This document shows positions 17,501-27,421 of a DNA stretch of 50,283 nt, in pieces. Every line of letters starts with the position of its first letter. Position 1 is the stretch's first letter. This DNA comes from Sulfurimonas sp. RIFOXYB12_FULL_35_9 (lineage in GTDB: Bacteria > Campylobacterota > Campylobacteria > Campylobacterales > Sulfurimonadaceae), in assembly GCA_001829715.1 (NCBI GenBank), contig MICC01000016.1, positions 1 to 50,283 on the forward strand, written 5' to 3'. Under the pieces are notes generated by a model. It was given only the letters and a program-made list of their open reading frames with translations. It was not told the DNA's origin and made no database searches. A program made the translations under genes and the position numbers.

Positions 17501-19299
17501 CGCTTGAAGAGACCATAAAACAACTTCCTGATTGTGCAGGAATATACCAGTACTTTGACAGTGAAGGGCGACTTCTTTACCTAGGCAAAGCAAAAAGTCT
17601 AACAAAAAGAGTAAAGAGCTATTTTAACTTCATGCCTGAGTTAAAACCAAACTCAAACCTCTCAAGCAGAATCACAAAGATGATCTCTCAAACTGCTTCC
17701 ATGAACTACATAGTGGTAAATTCAGAACATGATGCATTGATACTGGAAAATTCTCTTATAAAACAGCTTACTCCAAAATATAATATTCTGCTTCGAGATG
17801 ATAAAACTTACCCGTATATCTACATAGACAACTCGCAGGAGTATCCGAGATTTGATATAACAAGAAAAATTATAAAATCTTCAAACATCAAATATTACGG
17901 TCCATACTCGGTAGGAGCTAGAGATATTTTAGACTCCATCTACGAAATCTGCCACCTTGTTCAAAAGAAAGGATCTCTAAAATCAAAAAAACTCTGCCTC
18001 TACTATCAGATAGGAAAATGCCTCGGTCCATGTGAGTTAAATATTTCACATGAGCGATATAAAAAAGAGGTTGACATGGCTGAAGAGCTTATCAAAAATA
18101 AAAAAGTATTACTCTTTAAACTTGAAGAAAAAATGCACTTTTATGCCGAGAATCTTCGTTTTGAAGAGGCTCTTAAAATGAGGGACAGAATAGAAAGAAT
18201 AAGCCGCTCAGAGATAAAGAGCGAGATTGATTTTGCAAGCAACGAAAACTATGACATCTTTGTAATAAAAGACAGCCCATCAAAAGCGGTAGTCGTTAGA
18301 ATCTTTATGCGAGAGGGCAAGATTATCTCATCTTCACATGACTACATACAGTTAAACGAGGGATTTGATGAAGGCGAACTCTACCAAAGAGTCTTGATGG
18401 ATTTCTACAAAGATGAAAAACCGCCTATCATTGCACCCATTTTAGTCGCCTCCGAGTTTGATGGAAAAGATGTAATAGAGGAGTATCTCAGCACACTATT
18501 TGAGAAGAAAGCAGAGATAAAAGTACCTAAAATAGGAGAGAAAAAGCATCTTATAGATTTGGCTCTCTTAAATGCAGCAGAGCTTCTAAAAAGGGGGAAC
18601 GCACAAAAAAGTGATGAGATTACTAAAGAGATAGAAGATCTCTTTGCTCTTCAAAGAGTTCCAAAGAGAGTGGAGATATTTGACAACTCTCATATGGCGG
18701 GGATGGCTACAGTAGGTGCTATGGTGGTTTATGAGAGCGGAGTATTTGATAAAAAAAGTTATCGAACCTACCATCTTGAGGCGAAAGATGAATACTCTCA
18801 AATGCGAGAGATGCTCCATAGAAGAGTGGATAGTTTTGCTAAGAATTCTCCGCCTGATTTATGGATTTTAGACGGCGGAAGCACACTTTTAAACTTAGCA
18901 ATTGAAATTTTAGAATCAAGCGGAGTTTTTTTAGATGTGATTGCCATATCAAAAGAGAAGATTGATGCAAAAGCACATCGTGCAAAAGGAAAGGCTAAAG
19001 ATATCATACATACAAAAGATGATACTTTTAGACTCCAAGAGAGCGACAAAAGGCTTCAATGGGTGCAAAAGCTAAGAGATGAAGCACATAGATCTGCCAT
19101 CAATTTCCATAAAAAAACAAAACTAAAAATTGACCAAGAGAGCAAACTTCTCTCACTCCATGGGATATCACAAGCAAAAATTATCAAACTGATAAATCAC
19201 TTCGGCACATTTGACGCACTTAAAAAACTAACCGCCCAAGAGATAAGTTCTGTTTTAAATATCAAAGATGCAAATATAATAAAAGATATTTATAAATAA
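17497..19299 (+). CDS. uvrC: Excinuclease ABC subunit C
   Basis: A 600-residue nuclease that makes both incisions in nucleotide excision repair with UvrA and UvrB. The GIY-YIG domain is at the N terminus ([20 protein letters not shown], about 9-28). A UVR motif follows ([16 protein letters not shown], about 219-234), then the RNase H-like 5' incision domain ([20 protein letters not shown], about 390-409, with the catalytic aspartate), and a C-terminal helix-hairpin-helix segment ([20 protein letters not shown]). Length is normal for the group. It shares its start with the end of the DUF721 gene. No uvrA or uvrB is in the window. Confidence 0.96.
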   Translation: MTLEETIKQLPDCAGIYQYFDSEGRLLYLGKAKSLTKRVKSYFNFMPELKPNSNLSSRITKMISQTASMNYIVVNSEHDALILENSLIKQLTPKYNILLRDDKTYPYIYIDNSQEYPRFDITRKIIKSSNIKYYGPYSVGARDILDSIYEICHLVQKKGSLKSKKLCLYYQIGKCLGPCELNISHERYKKEVDMAEELIKNKKVLLFKLEEKMHFYAENLRFEEALKMRDRIERISRSEIKSEIDFASNENYDIFVIKDSPSKAVVVRIFMREGKIISSSHDYIQLNEGFDEGELYQRVLMDFYKDEKPPIIAPILVASEFDGKDVIEEYLSTLFEKKAEIKVPKIGEKKHLIDLALLNAAELLKRGNAQKSDEITKEIEDLFALQRVPKRVEIFDNSHMAGMATVGAMVVYESGVFDKKSYRTYHLEAKDEYSQMREMLHRRVDSFAKNSPPDLWILDGGSTLLNLAIEILESSGVFLDVIAISKEKIDAKAHRAKGKAKDIIHTKDDTFRLQESDKRLQWVQKLRDEAHRSAINFHKKTKLKIDQESKLLSLHGISQAKIIKLINHFGTFDALKKLTAQEISSVLNIKDANIIKDIYK

Positions 19300-19338
19300 G
19301 TTTTTTTTTAAACAATAAATGATATATTTAGTTGCATT

Positions 19339-19344
19339 TATAAT
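19339..19344 (+). promoter_or_regulatory. Predicted -10 box for the phosphorelay operon
   Basis: TATAAT preceded by TTGCATT; it would give a leader of about 70 nt before the PAS gene. Confidence 0.45.
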
Positions 19345-19422
19345 ATAAACTTTCTATTATAAGCTTAAAAAGTGGATGTTTTGCAGGAAGTTTGTTACCT
19401 ATTTTGTATGCAAAGGTTATTT

Positions 19423-19857
19423 ATGAGTGAAGCCGTACCTAAAGATGAAGAGTATATTTTTGAGGGTAAACCTGCTATCAGTCAAACTGATTTAGATGGT
19501 AATATAACTTTTGTAAATAGAAAATTTTGTGAGATATCCGGCTACATGGTAGATGAACTTATCGGAAATAATCATAATAAAATAAAACATCCAGACACTT
19601 CTAGTGCGACAATTGAGAAGATGTACAATATTTTAAAAGCTGCTAAGGTTTACAACGGTATATTTAAAAACCTTCGTAAAGACGGTTGTTATTACTGGAT
19701 TGATATTGAAATTGCTCCTGTCTTTAACAAACAAGAACGGATAATCGGCTATATTGCTATCAGCAGACCCTCTCCAAGAAAAAATATTCAAGAATATGAA
19801 AAAATTTACAATCAAAATGAACACCTAGAAGGAGAAGTATTAAATGTTAATCTATAA
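19423..19857 (+). CDS. PAS-domain sensor protein
   Basis: A 144-residue soluble protein consisting of one PAS domain: ITFVNRKFCEISGYMVDELIG (about 28-48), NIKHPD-type motif (KIKHPDT), KNLRKDGCYYWIDIEIAPVF and the closing IIGYIAISR. This is the Aer/PAS_3 style found in energy-taxis receptors, which often bind flavin or haem; no cofactor can be assigned. It has no output domain, so it must act through a partner, presumably the kinase or Hpt protein encoded just downstream. The ATG at 19423 follows AAAGG by 6 nt; a longer GTG frame (19372) would add 17 residues with no family match. It overlaps the next gene by 14 nt. Confidence 0.85.
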   Translation: MSEAVPKDEEYIFEGKPAISQTDLDGNITFVNRKFCEISGYMVDELIGNNHNKIKHPDTSSATIEKMYNILKAAKVYNGIFKNLRKDGCYYWIDIEIAPVFNKQERIIGYIAISRPSPRKNIQEYEKIYNQNEHLEGEVLNVNL

Positions 19858-21439
19858 CCACGACAAAGAGTTCTTAGGGATAGATGAGAGTGACTTAAAG
19901 GCTTTGTCTATTTCAAACTTAACAGAACTACAAAGCCAAGCAGCAGATTTTGCTGATCTATTTGTAAAAACACCCGGATATATTCATAATTTTAAAAATA
20001 TCCACTGGATTGATTATATTGCATGCGGCGAGAGCGGTGAAGAACAAAAAGTTATTATTAAAATAAAAGATAAAAGCTATGTGTCCTCTATCAGTATTAA
20101 GACCATCTATTTAATAGACAATCCATCACAAAAAGCGTACATTGTCAATCTTAATAATATAAGAAATCTCTCTGCAAGTGAGAGCCAGACTCTTTTAGCA
20201 TCTGCTGAACAACAGGGCCTTGAAAAGCCTACAGTAACACCTAAAGCAGCCAAACCGATAGAAAAACAAAAAGATTTGCCGCTTGAAGAAAAAGTTCTCC
20301 CACAAGCCATTTTTGACCCCTATGATTTACACCCTGATAAAGTCGCACCGACTATAGAACAAGACATAACGCCGGTTGCTGCTTTGGATACAAAACCTAT
20401 AGATGAAGCAAAAGAAGAGATTAAAGAAGAGACTAAACCTAGAGAAACTGCAGAAAATACTCTTCTTAAAGAGACACCAAAAGCAGAACAAATTATCGAT
20501 AATGTTAATGATAAAGAAGATGATCTTTTTGCAAACTACATATATAGCCCTCAAGTTCCTTCAGATGATCTCGGCTTGCCGATTGACCTTATAGAGGAGT
20601 TTGTCGAAGACTTTATTGCTCAGGCAAATAGTTTTAAAACCAATCTCTACGACTCTATGAAAAACGGTGATATAAATAACTTAAAAGTACTAGCACACAA
20701 ACTAAAAGGTGTTGCTGCAAATTTAAGAATTGAAGACGCACTGGATGCCCTGACAAAAATAAATTTATCTCACGATTTAGATGTTATACAAACTAATTTA
20801 GACAGATTCTACAAAATCATCCTTAAGCTATCAAATAAAAAAGATATATTGATTGAGCCTGAAGTAAAGAGTGAAATAAAAGAAGTAGAAGATGATTTTA
20901 TTTTAACTTTTAAAGACGATACTTTTAACCACAAGGCAAAAAAAAGCCGCTCTGATTTTGATACCGATACCACATCGGATATAAAAATTAGCGATTCAAA
21001 TGTTCCTGATTTTATTGAACTTCCTGAACTTGCAGATGATGAATTTTTAAAACAACCGGTAAAACTTGACGAAAGTGAAATATATGATGAAGATTTATTA
21101 TTCTTAGATGATAAAATCGATACACAAGAGCTTTATGATAAAAAAAGAGCAGCACATGAGATTGGTTTAGACATGGAGAGCTTTAATGTACTCTTCGAAG
21201 ATTACATGATTGAGAGCAGAGAGCTGGCAAACTTGATTACAAAATCTATCCAAGAGAACGATCTTACAAAATCTAAGAATGCTGCTATAAAACTAAAAGG
21301 CATGAGTGAAAATATGAGAGTACACAATTTTGACAATGATTTGGAAATGATTATTAATGCTGATGACACCGCAAATCTCTACATCGTAGGTGAAAATATA
21401 ATCTTGATGCTAGACGCTCTTTCAAATATAAAAGGCTGA
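19844..21439 (+). CDS. Histidine phosphotransfer (Hpt) protein with a degenerate second Hpt
   Basis: A 531-residue soluble protein. Residues 1-115 form an unrecognised N-terminal domain. Residues 120-235 are acidic, Pro/Lys/Glu-rich linker. A clear Hpt domain spans about 245-330 with phospho-accepting His285 in LAHKLKGVAANLRIEDA. A second Hpt-like bundle at about 435-525 keeps KLKGMSENMRV, but has Ile482 where the histidine should be, so it cannot carry phosphate. It sits between a PAS protein and a hybrid kinase in one operon and is the likely relay partner. GGAGAAG precedes the ATG at 19844. Confidence 0.82.
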   Translation: MLIYNHDKEFLGIDESDLKALSISNLTELQSQAADFADLFVKTPGYIHNFKNIHWIDYIACGESGEEQKVIIKIKDKSYVSSISIKTIYLIDNPSQKAYIVNLNNIRNLSASESQTLLASAEQQGLEKPTVTPKAAKPIEKQKDLPLEEKVLPQAIFDPYDLHPDKVAPTIEQDITPVAALDTKPIDEAKEEIKEETKPRETAENTLLKETPKAEQIIDNVNDKEDDLFANYIYSPQVPSDDLGLPIDLIEEFVEDFIAQANSFKTNLYDSMKNGDINNLKVLAHKLKGVAANLRIEDALDALTKINLSHDLDVIQTNLDRFYKIILKLSNKKDILIEPEVKSEIKEVEDDFILTFKDDTFNHKAKKSRSDFDTDTTSDIKISDSNVPDFIELPELADDEFLKQPVKLDESEIYDEDLLFLDDKIDTQELYDKKRAAHEIGLDMESFNVLFEDYMIESRELANLITKSIQENDLTKSKNAAIKLKGMSENMRVHNFDNDLEMIINADDTANLYIVGENIILMLDALSNIKG

Positions 21440-21441
21440 AA

Positions 21442-24400
21442 GTGCATTTTGGACTAAAAAATAGACTGAAGCTCATTAGTCTTTTACCCATAAGTGTCCT
21501 CTTTAGTATAACAAGTTACTATGTTTACAACTCATATTATGATTATGAAGCAGCAAAACAGCTACGTGTAAGACTTGAGCAAAATAAGCATATCAATGAA
21601 ATAATAGGCAATGTTGCCCGTGAACGGGGAATGAGTGCCATGTATCTCGGCGATACTACCCAAAATGTTTTACAATCTTTAAATGAACAAAGAAAAGTTG
21701 TTGATGAGAAAATCACAATCTATCTTGAACATGCCAAAAAAGAGCAGATACCAGATACTAACTCCAAACATAAAGAAAAACTAAACTCAAATACAGATAA
21801 TGTACTTTTATACATTGCAAAAATTAAATCCATTAGACCTCTCGTAGACGAAAAAAAAGTAGAATTTAATGAGATGTTTATCAATACATATACCCAATCT
21901 CAAAAAGAATTTATTCAACTACTTGAAAAGATTACAAACAAAGAGATTGATAATGAGATTAACGAACTCTACTCTTTATATATCTCAATGGTAAATGCAA
22001 AAGAGGCTTCTGGGATTGAGAGGGGATACATTTCATATATTCTTTCTCGCTCAACTCCGCTATCGAGTGAAGATTTAAATAGATGGATCTCTATTATAGG
22101 TAGAGCAGATGCCCTCAACTACGACAGAATACAAAATGAAGAGTTAGTAAATAAACTAGATGCTATCTTTCAAACGCCACAGAATAAAGAGCTATTTGCA
22201 GATGTAAACAGCGAAAGAACAAGAATCATTACAGTTGCAAACAGCGCAAAGTATACTATCACTTCAGGAGTATGGTTTACGATGCTCTCAGAGAAGATTG
22301 ACATCATCTCCAATGCAGAAAATCTACTACTTGAAACTATGGATGCAAGGGCTACAGAGATAAAAAACAACTCTTTGCAAATTTTAATTATCGCCTTTAG
22401 CATTTGGATTATTTCTATTATCTTAGCACTTCTTGGCTATTTACTCTCTAGTGCAATTACAAAAAATATTAGACACCTCGAAAACGTACTAAAAAAAGTT
22501 GCTAAAGATTATGACTCAGGAGAGAGAAAAATCAACTTACAAACTTCAGAAGGTACCAATTTAGCTTATCAACTCCTTGAAGAGATTATAGAAGAGACAA
22601 AAAAAGATAAAATTTTTGCACAAGAAGCAAGCGAAGCAAAATCAATGTTCTTAGCGAACATGTCTCATGAAATTCGCACGCCACTCAACGGTATCGTAGG
22701 ATTTACAGAGCTTTTAAAAGATTCGGGTCTAAGAGATGAACAGATTGAGTTTGTGGATATCATAGAGAAAAGCTCTGAAAATCTTCTTGAAATAATAAAT
22801 AATATTTTAGACCTGTCAAAAATTGAGAGTAATAAACTTGAAATTGAAAATATTGTATTTAACCCTATTATAGAGTTTGAAAGTGCTATTGAAGTTTATG
22901 CAGTTCGTGCAAGTGAAAAAAATATTAACTTAGGCTGTTTTATAGATCCGCATCTTGAATTTTCTCTCAAAGGAGATCCTACCAAACTCAAAGAAGTTAT
23001 TATAAACCTTCTCTCAAACGCAGTTAAATTTACCAATAGCGGCGGTTTTGTGAATGTCAACATTATAAAAATAAACTCTAATCTGCCAGATAAAACAAGA
23101 GTCAAATTTGAGGTTCAAGATAGCGGCATAGGTGTCACGGGTGAGCAAAAATCTAAAATCTTTGAAGCTTTTTCTCAAGCCGACACTTCAATTACGCGTA
23201 AATACGGCGGCACAGGACTTGGACTTACTATTTCTAGTAATTTTGTCGAGTTAATGGGAGGCAAGCTTGATTTAGAGAGCAAAATCGGAGATGGAACAAC
23301 CTTTTTCTTTACACTTGATTTTGAAAATCTTGAAACACCCGGTGAAGGCTCTCAAAACAGCCTAGCCAACCTAAATGCGCTTATCTTTAGCGATTTGATA
23401 AAAATGAAAAAACAAGATAAAAACCTAAGAGAGTATCTTGATTACCTTGGAGTAGGCTATAACACATTTAAAAATATAAACAAGGTCGAACTCCTTGAAA
23501 AAGAGATGCATCATGATATTATATTTGTAGATTATGATTATGTAAACGATAATGAACTATTTGAATTGACAAAACTCTCACAAAAAGTTATTGTTTTAAC
23601 AAAGTCAAATTTAATTAAAAAAGTGGACTCTTTAGGTTTTGATATTTTTAAAACTCTCTATGAGCCACTGCACTACTCAAAGTTAAGACAGACTCTAGAA
23701 AACTATCTTATCTTAAGTTCCTCCGGAGAACTTGCTAAAAAAATATCCCGCAAAAAGTTTGATATAGGAAAGTCAAAATTTATAGCAAATGTTTTAGTTG
23801 CAGAGGACAATATTATAAATCAAAAACTAATTAAACGAACCCTTGAAGATTTAGGATTATCGGTTACTATTGCAAATAACGGTCTTGAAGCATTTCAAAA
23901 AAGAAAAGATGGTAATTTCGATATTATTTTCATGGATGTTCAAATGCCGTTTTTAGACGGTGTTGAAGCAACTGCTGAAATCTTAGAGTGGGAAAAGGAT
24001 TATAAAGTCCCCCATGTGCCTATCATTGCACTTACGGCAAATGCACTTAAGGGAGACAGAGAAAGATTCATATCTGCCGGACTTGACGATTATACGACAA
24101 AACCTCTTGTCCGTGCAGAAATTATCTTCGTTTTAAATAGATTTTTAGCAGAACGCATTTTTGAAATAGATGAATCAAAAAAAGTTTTTCAAGAAGCCAT
24201 TATAGAAAAACCGGGTAATTCCATAGAACATCCAATCATACCAAGATACAGAGCCGATATTCTAATAGCCAAAAAAAGTGCTTTTGAGGCAAGACTCTAT
24301 ACAAAAATAATAGAGTCGATAGAGGGATTGACATATGAAGTAGCATCTTCACTTGTAGATTTTCAAGAGCTTATAGATAACTACTCCTATAAAATCGTGC

Positions 24401-24612
24401 TTTTTGACAAAGAGTATATTGATTTAGACATAGGAAAAGTATCCTCTTCTATAAAAAAATTATGCGATAAAAATGGACTTAGTTCACATCTCATACTCGT
24501 AGACGACTCGATACAAAAAGATAGTTCCAAGCATATAGCACATGTAGATGAAATCATCAGCAATAAAGTAAATAAAGATCTACTAAAATCTCTATTTAGA
24601 AAATATATTTAA
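21442..24612 (+). CDS. NIT-domain hybrid sensor histidine kinase
   Basis: A 1056-residue membrane kinase. A membrane segment (about 8-28) and a second (about 312-337) bracket a periplasmic domain of the NIT family (ERGMSAMYLGDT at about 61-72; NEQRKVVDEKI), known as nitrate/nitrite sensing in some proteins. The cytoplasmic part has HisKA with His409 (FLANMSHEIRTPLNG) and a HATPase (GDPTKLKEVIINLLSNAVKF; DSGIGV; GGTGLGLTIS). Three receiver-like folds follow: a degenerate one (about 645-755), an intact one (VAEDN about 786, phospho-Asp832, Lys887), and a degenerate one (about 945-1056). GTG start after AAGG. The ligand is unproven. Confidence 0.9.
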   Translation: MHFGLKNRLKLISLLPISVLFSITSYYVYNSYYDYEAAKQLRVRLEQNKHINEIIGNVARERGMSAMYLGDTTQNVLQSLNEQRKVVDEKITIYLEHAKKEQIPDTNSKHKEKLNSNTDNVLLYIAKIKSIRPLVDEKKVEFNEMFINTYTQSQKEFIQLLEKITNKEIDNEINELYSLYISMVNAKEASGIERGYISYILSRSTPLSSEDLNRWISIIGRADALNYDRIQNEELVNKLDAIFQTPQNKELFADVNSERTRIITVANSAKYTITSGVWFTMLSEKIDIISNAENLLLETMDARATEIKNNSLQILIIAFSIWIISIILALLGYLLSSAITKNIRHLENVLKKVAKDYDSGERKINLQTSEGTNLAYQLLEEIIEETKKDKIFAQEASEAKSMFLANMSHEIRTPLNGIVGFTELLKDSGLRDEQIEFVDIIEKSSENLLEIINNILDLSKIESNKLEIENIVFNPIIEFESAIEVYAVRASEKNINLGCFIDPHLEFSLKGDPTKLKEVIINLLSNAVKFTNSGGFVNVNIIKINSNLPDKTRVKFEVQDSGIGVTGEQKSKIFEAFSQADTSITRKYGGTGLGLTISSNFVELMGGKLDLESKIGDGTTFFFTLDFENLETPGEGSQNSLANLNALIFSDLIKMKKQDKNLREYLDYLGVGYNTFKNINKVELLEKEMHHDIIFVDYDYVNDNELFELTKLSQKVIVLTKSNLIKKVDSLGFDIFKTLYEPLHYSKLRQTLENYLILSSSGELAKKISRKKFDIGKSKFIANVLVAEDNIINQKLIKRTLEDLGLSVTIANNGLEAFQKRKDGNFDIIFMDVQMPFLDGVEATAEILEWEKDYKVPHVPIIALTANALKGDRERFISAGLDDYTTKPLVRAEIIFVLNRFLAERIFEIDESKKVFQEAIIEKPGNSIEHPIIPRYRADILIAKKSAFEARLYTKIIESIEGLTYEVASSLVDFQELIDNYSYKIVLFDKEYIDLDIGKVSSSIKKLCDKNGLSSHLILVDDSIQKDSSKHIAHVDEIISNKVNKDLLKSLFRKYI

Positions 24613-24623
24613 AAGGCAAAAAA

Positions 24624-24998
24624 ATGTTCAAAGAATTAGTAGTCCTAGCGGTTGATGACGATATGATAAATCGTAAACTCTTAAAATCAATGCTGGCGAA
24701 AAATGAGAATGTTAAAGAGATTTTAGAAGCGCAAAACGGCACTGATGCGATTGCTCAAATAAAATCAAGACCCGACATAAATCTTATCCTGTTGGATATC
24801 ATTATGCCTGTTATGAACGGTCTTGAGATGCTAGAGTTAGTTCGTGCCGATAGCCGAATGGATCATATTCCAATAATTGTGTTAACAACGGACGAAACCA
24901 AAAAAGGTCAAGCGCTTGAACTCGGTGCAAACGGTTTTTTAATGAAACCGATAAGAAACGGAGACTTAACACAAAAGATAGAGTCGCTTACGTTTTAA
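24624..24998 (+). CDS. CheY-like single-domain response regulator
   Basis: A 124-residue receiver domain with no output domain. The acidic pocket AVDDD (about 9-13), phospho-acceptor Asp58 in LILLDIIMPVMNG, the switch threonine in IIVLTTDE (about 93) and the conserved lysine in FLMKPI (about 108) are all present, so it should be phosphorylatable. It closes the PAS-Hpt-kinase operon and is probably a phosphate acceptor from the Hpt His285 or the kinase. It may act by protein binding, as CheY does at the flagellar motor. The gene converges with lon, leaving only 11 nt between stops. Confidence 0.9.
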   Translation: MFKELVVLAVDDDMINRKLLKSMLAKNENVKEILEAQNGTDAIAQIKSRPDINLILLDIIMPVMNGLEMLELVRADSRMDHIPIIVLTTDETKKGQALELGANGFLMKPIRNGDLTQKIESLTF

Positions 24999-25009
24999 TA
25001 GGTAGTTTT

Positions 25010-27421
25010 TTAGACTAAAACCTGCTCTAAAACCTCTTCGATTCTACTTACGGCAACAATCTCTAAAGAGTCTCTTACTTCTTTTGGGATCTCTTCTAAA
25101 TCTCTCTCATAATTTTTCAGCGGAATAAGAACTTTACTCATATCAGCCTTGTGTGCTGCGATAAGCTTCTCTCTAAGTCCACCTATCGGAAGAACGTCAC
25201 CGCTTAGTGAAACTTCTCCTGTCATGGCAATCTCTGAGCGAATCTTTCTTGAACTAAGTATAGAAGATATAACGCTTACCATGGCAATGCCTGCACTCGG
25301 TCCGTCTTTTGGAGTTGCACCGTCTGGAACATGCACATGCAGATCATATCGTTTATAGACCTCGCTTGTATCTATAGCGACTCCATCCTCTTTCTCTTTT
25401 GGCGAAAGCGGTATATTGCTCGCATCAATTTTAAGCTTTTTAGTGTCTATCAATGTTTTTACAACGCTGTAAGCTATTCTCGCCGACTCTTTCATAACAT
25501 CGCCAAGACTTCCAGTAAGCTGCATTTCACCTTTACCTTTGATACGGATACTCTCGATTTTTAGAACATCACCGCCTACTGCCGTCCATGCTAAACCGTT
25601 TACGACGCCAACGACTGGAATCTTTGTTGTTTTTTCTATCTCAAATACGGTTTTATCAAAATAGTTTTTAAGATTTTTTAGAGTGATGGATACCTTCGTA
25701 GTCTCAGGATGCTCTAATATCTCACGAGCCACTTTTCTTGACATGTCTGCAATACGACGACGAAGATTACGCACACCTGCTTCACGAGTATAACTGTGAA
25801 TAAGCTCTTTCAGGGCAGGCTTTGAGATGTTCACTTCCGACTTTCTAAGTCCATGTTTTTTAAGCTCTTGAGGAAGGAGATATCTTGAAGCAATCTCATA
25901 CTTCTCTTGAGGCGTATAGGAACTTATAGTAATAAACTCCATTCTATCGCGAAGCGGCGCAGGAATCTTGCCTACATCATTTGCGGTAGCTATAAATATA
26001 ACTTTTGAGAGATCTATATTGAAGTTAAGATAGTAGTCTCTAAACTCCTTATTTTGCTCAGGATCTAAGATCTCCAAAAGCGCTGCTGTGGGATCTCCTC
26101 TTCCTGTTTTAGCCACTTTGTCAATCTCATCTAAAACCACTACCGGATTCATCTTTTTGGCATCAATGAGTCCCTGCACTATTCTGCCCGGCATCGCACC
26201 TACGTAAGTTCTTCTATGTCCTCGAAGTTCATTGACATCTTCAAGTCCGCCGAGTGCGATTCTTATAAGCGGTCGCTTTAGAGCTTCGGCAATAGAGTTT
26301 GCAAGCGATGTTTTACCTACACCCGGAGGTCCGCTAAAACAGATAATTGCACCCGAACTGCTCTTCATGCCTCTAAGCTCCATAAGCTCTTTAACGGCAA
26401 AAAATTCGGTGATTCTCTCTTTTGGTTTCTCTAGCGAGAAGTGATCTTTATCCAGCTGATTTTGTACTTCACTTATTTTGAGCTCTTTTTTACTTTCATG
26501 CCCAAAAGGAATCTCCAATGCCCAATCGAGATATGTCTGAGTCATAGAAGCGTCAGATGAATCAGGGTGCATGCGTGAGAGTCTCTCTATCTGCTTGTGA
26601 ACCTCTTTGTAAGCTTCAGCACTCATCTTCTCTTTTTTGGCTTCAATCTTTTTACGATACTCTTCTATCTCTTCATCTCTTGAAGTATCACTCCCAAGCT
26701 CTTTTTGAATCTGCTTTAACTGCTCTTTTAAGAAGTACTCTTTATTGATTTTCTCTATATGTGTATGAACTTTTGAACGAATCTCTTTTTGGAGTTTATT
26801 TGCTTCTATCTCATCGATAAGATACTCTATGAGATCTAAAAATCTCTTCTCCGTATTTGACTCTACAAAAAGATTATAAGCCTGCTCTTTTTTTAGTTTA
26901 ACAGTGCTGCAGATAAGATCTATAATGCGATTGTAGTCATGATTTTCTTCTATCGTTCTAAGTAAATCTGGAGGAAAATAGTTGCTTACGGTCGAGAGCG
27001 TTCTTACCTTCTCACGTACTATTTCGAGTATGGCATCCACTTTTAAAGAGTTTACATTTGTCGCTTTTATCACATCTACATGTGCCATAAGCGGATTATC
27101 CGAAACTTTTGATAAAACCTTAGCACGAGCAAGCCCCTGAAAAAGAACCTTGACTCTGCCATCAGGAAGTGAGACTTTTCGCATGATAGACCCGACAACA
27201 CCTGCATTATAGAGCGAGTCAAACTCTCTCTCACCCTCATGAGAGGGTTTTGTAGGGCATATTATGACTAATGAACTCTCCTCTATCGCTTTTGCGGCTG
27301 CCTTGATATTGCTCTCATCGCTTAAAAAAAGCGGCGCTATCATAAACGGATATAAAAAAAGCTCATCCTCCGCAATTACTGGGATATCTGCCGGAAATTC
27401 ACTATAATCACTTAGTTTCAT
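25010..27421 (-). CDS. lon: ATP-dependent protease Lon
   Basis: An 803-residue cytoplasmic AAA+ serine protease that degrades misfolded and regulatory proteins. The N-terminal LON substrate domain covers about 1-200. A coiled-coil linker is followed by Walker A GPPGVGKTS (about 360), Walker B VVLDEIDK, and the C-terminal protease domain with catalytic serine in KDGPSAGIA and lysine in GGLREKLIAAH. Length is normal. ATG at 27421 has GAGG six nt upstream; an in-frame GTG four codons earlier is less likely. The start lies inside the bamD 3' end, so the genes are translationally coupled. Confidence 0.97.
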   Translation of the reverse strand: MKLSDYSEFPADIPVIAEDELFLYPFMIAPLFLSDESNIKAAAKAIEESSLVIICPTKPSHEGEREFDSLYNAGVVGSIMRKVSLPDGRVKVLFQGLARAKVLSKVSDNPLMAHVDVIKATNVNSLKVDAILEIVREKVRTLSTVSNYFPPDLLRTIEENHDYNRIIDLICSTVKLKKEQAYNLFVESNTEKRFLDLIEYLIDEIEANKLQKEIRSKVHTHIEKINKEYFLKEQLKQIQKELGSDTSRDEEIEEYRKKIEAKKEKMSAEAYKEVHKQIERLSRMHPDSSDASMTQTYLDWALEIPFGHESKKELKISEVQNQLDKDHFSLEKPKERITEFFAVKELMELRGMKSSSGAIICFSGPPGVGKTSLANSIAEALKRPLIRIALGGLEDVNELRGHRRTYVGAMPGRIVQGLIDAKKMNPVVVLDEIDKVAKTGRGDPTAALLEILDPEQNKEFRDYYLNFNIDLSKVIFIATANDVGKIPAPLRDRMEFITISSYTPQEKYEIASRYLLPQELKKHGLRKSEVNISKPALKELIHSYTREAGVRNLRRRIADMSRKVAREILEHPETTKVSITLKNLKNYFDKTVFEIEKTTKIPVVGVVNGLAWTAVGGDVLKIESIRIKGKGEMQLTGSLGDVMKESARIAYSVVKTLIDTKKLKIDASNIPLSPKEKEDGVAIDTSEVYKRYDLHVHVPDGATPKDGPSAGIAMVSVISSILSSRKIRSEIAMTGEVSLSGDVLPIGGLREKLIAAHKADMSKVLIPLKNYERDLEEIPKEVRDSLEIVAVSRIEEVLEQVLV

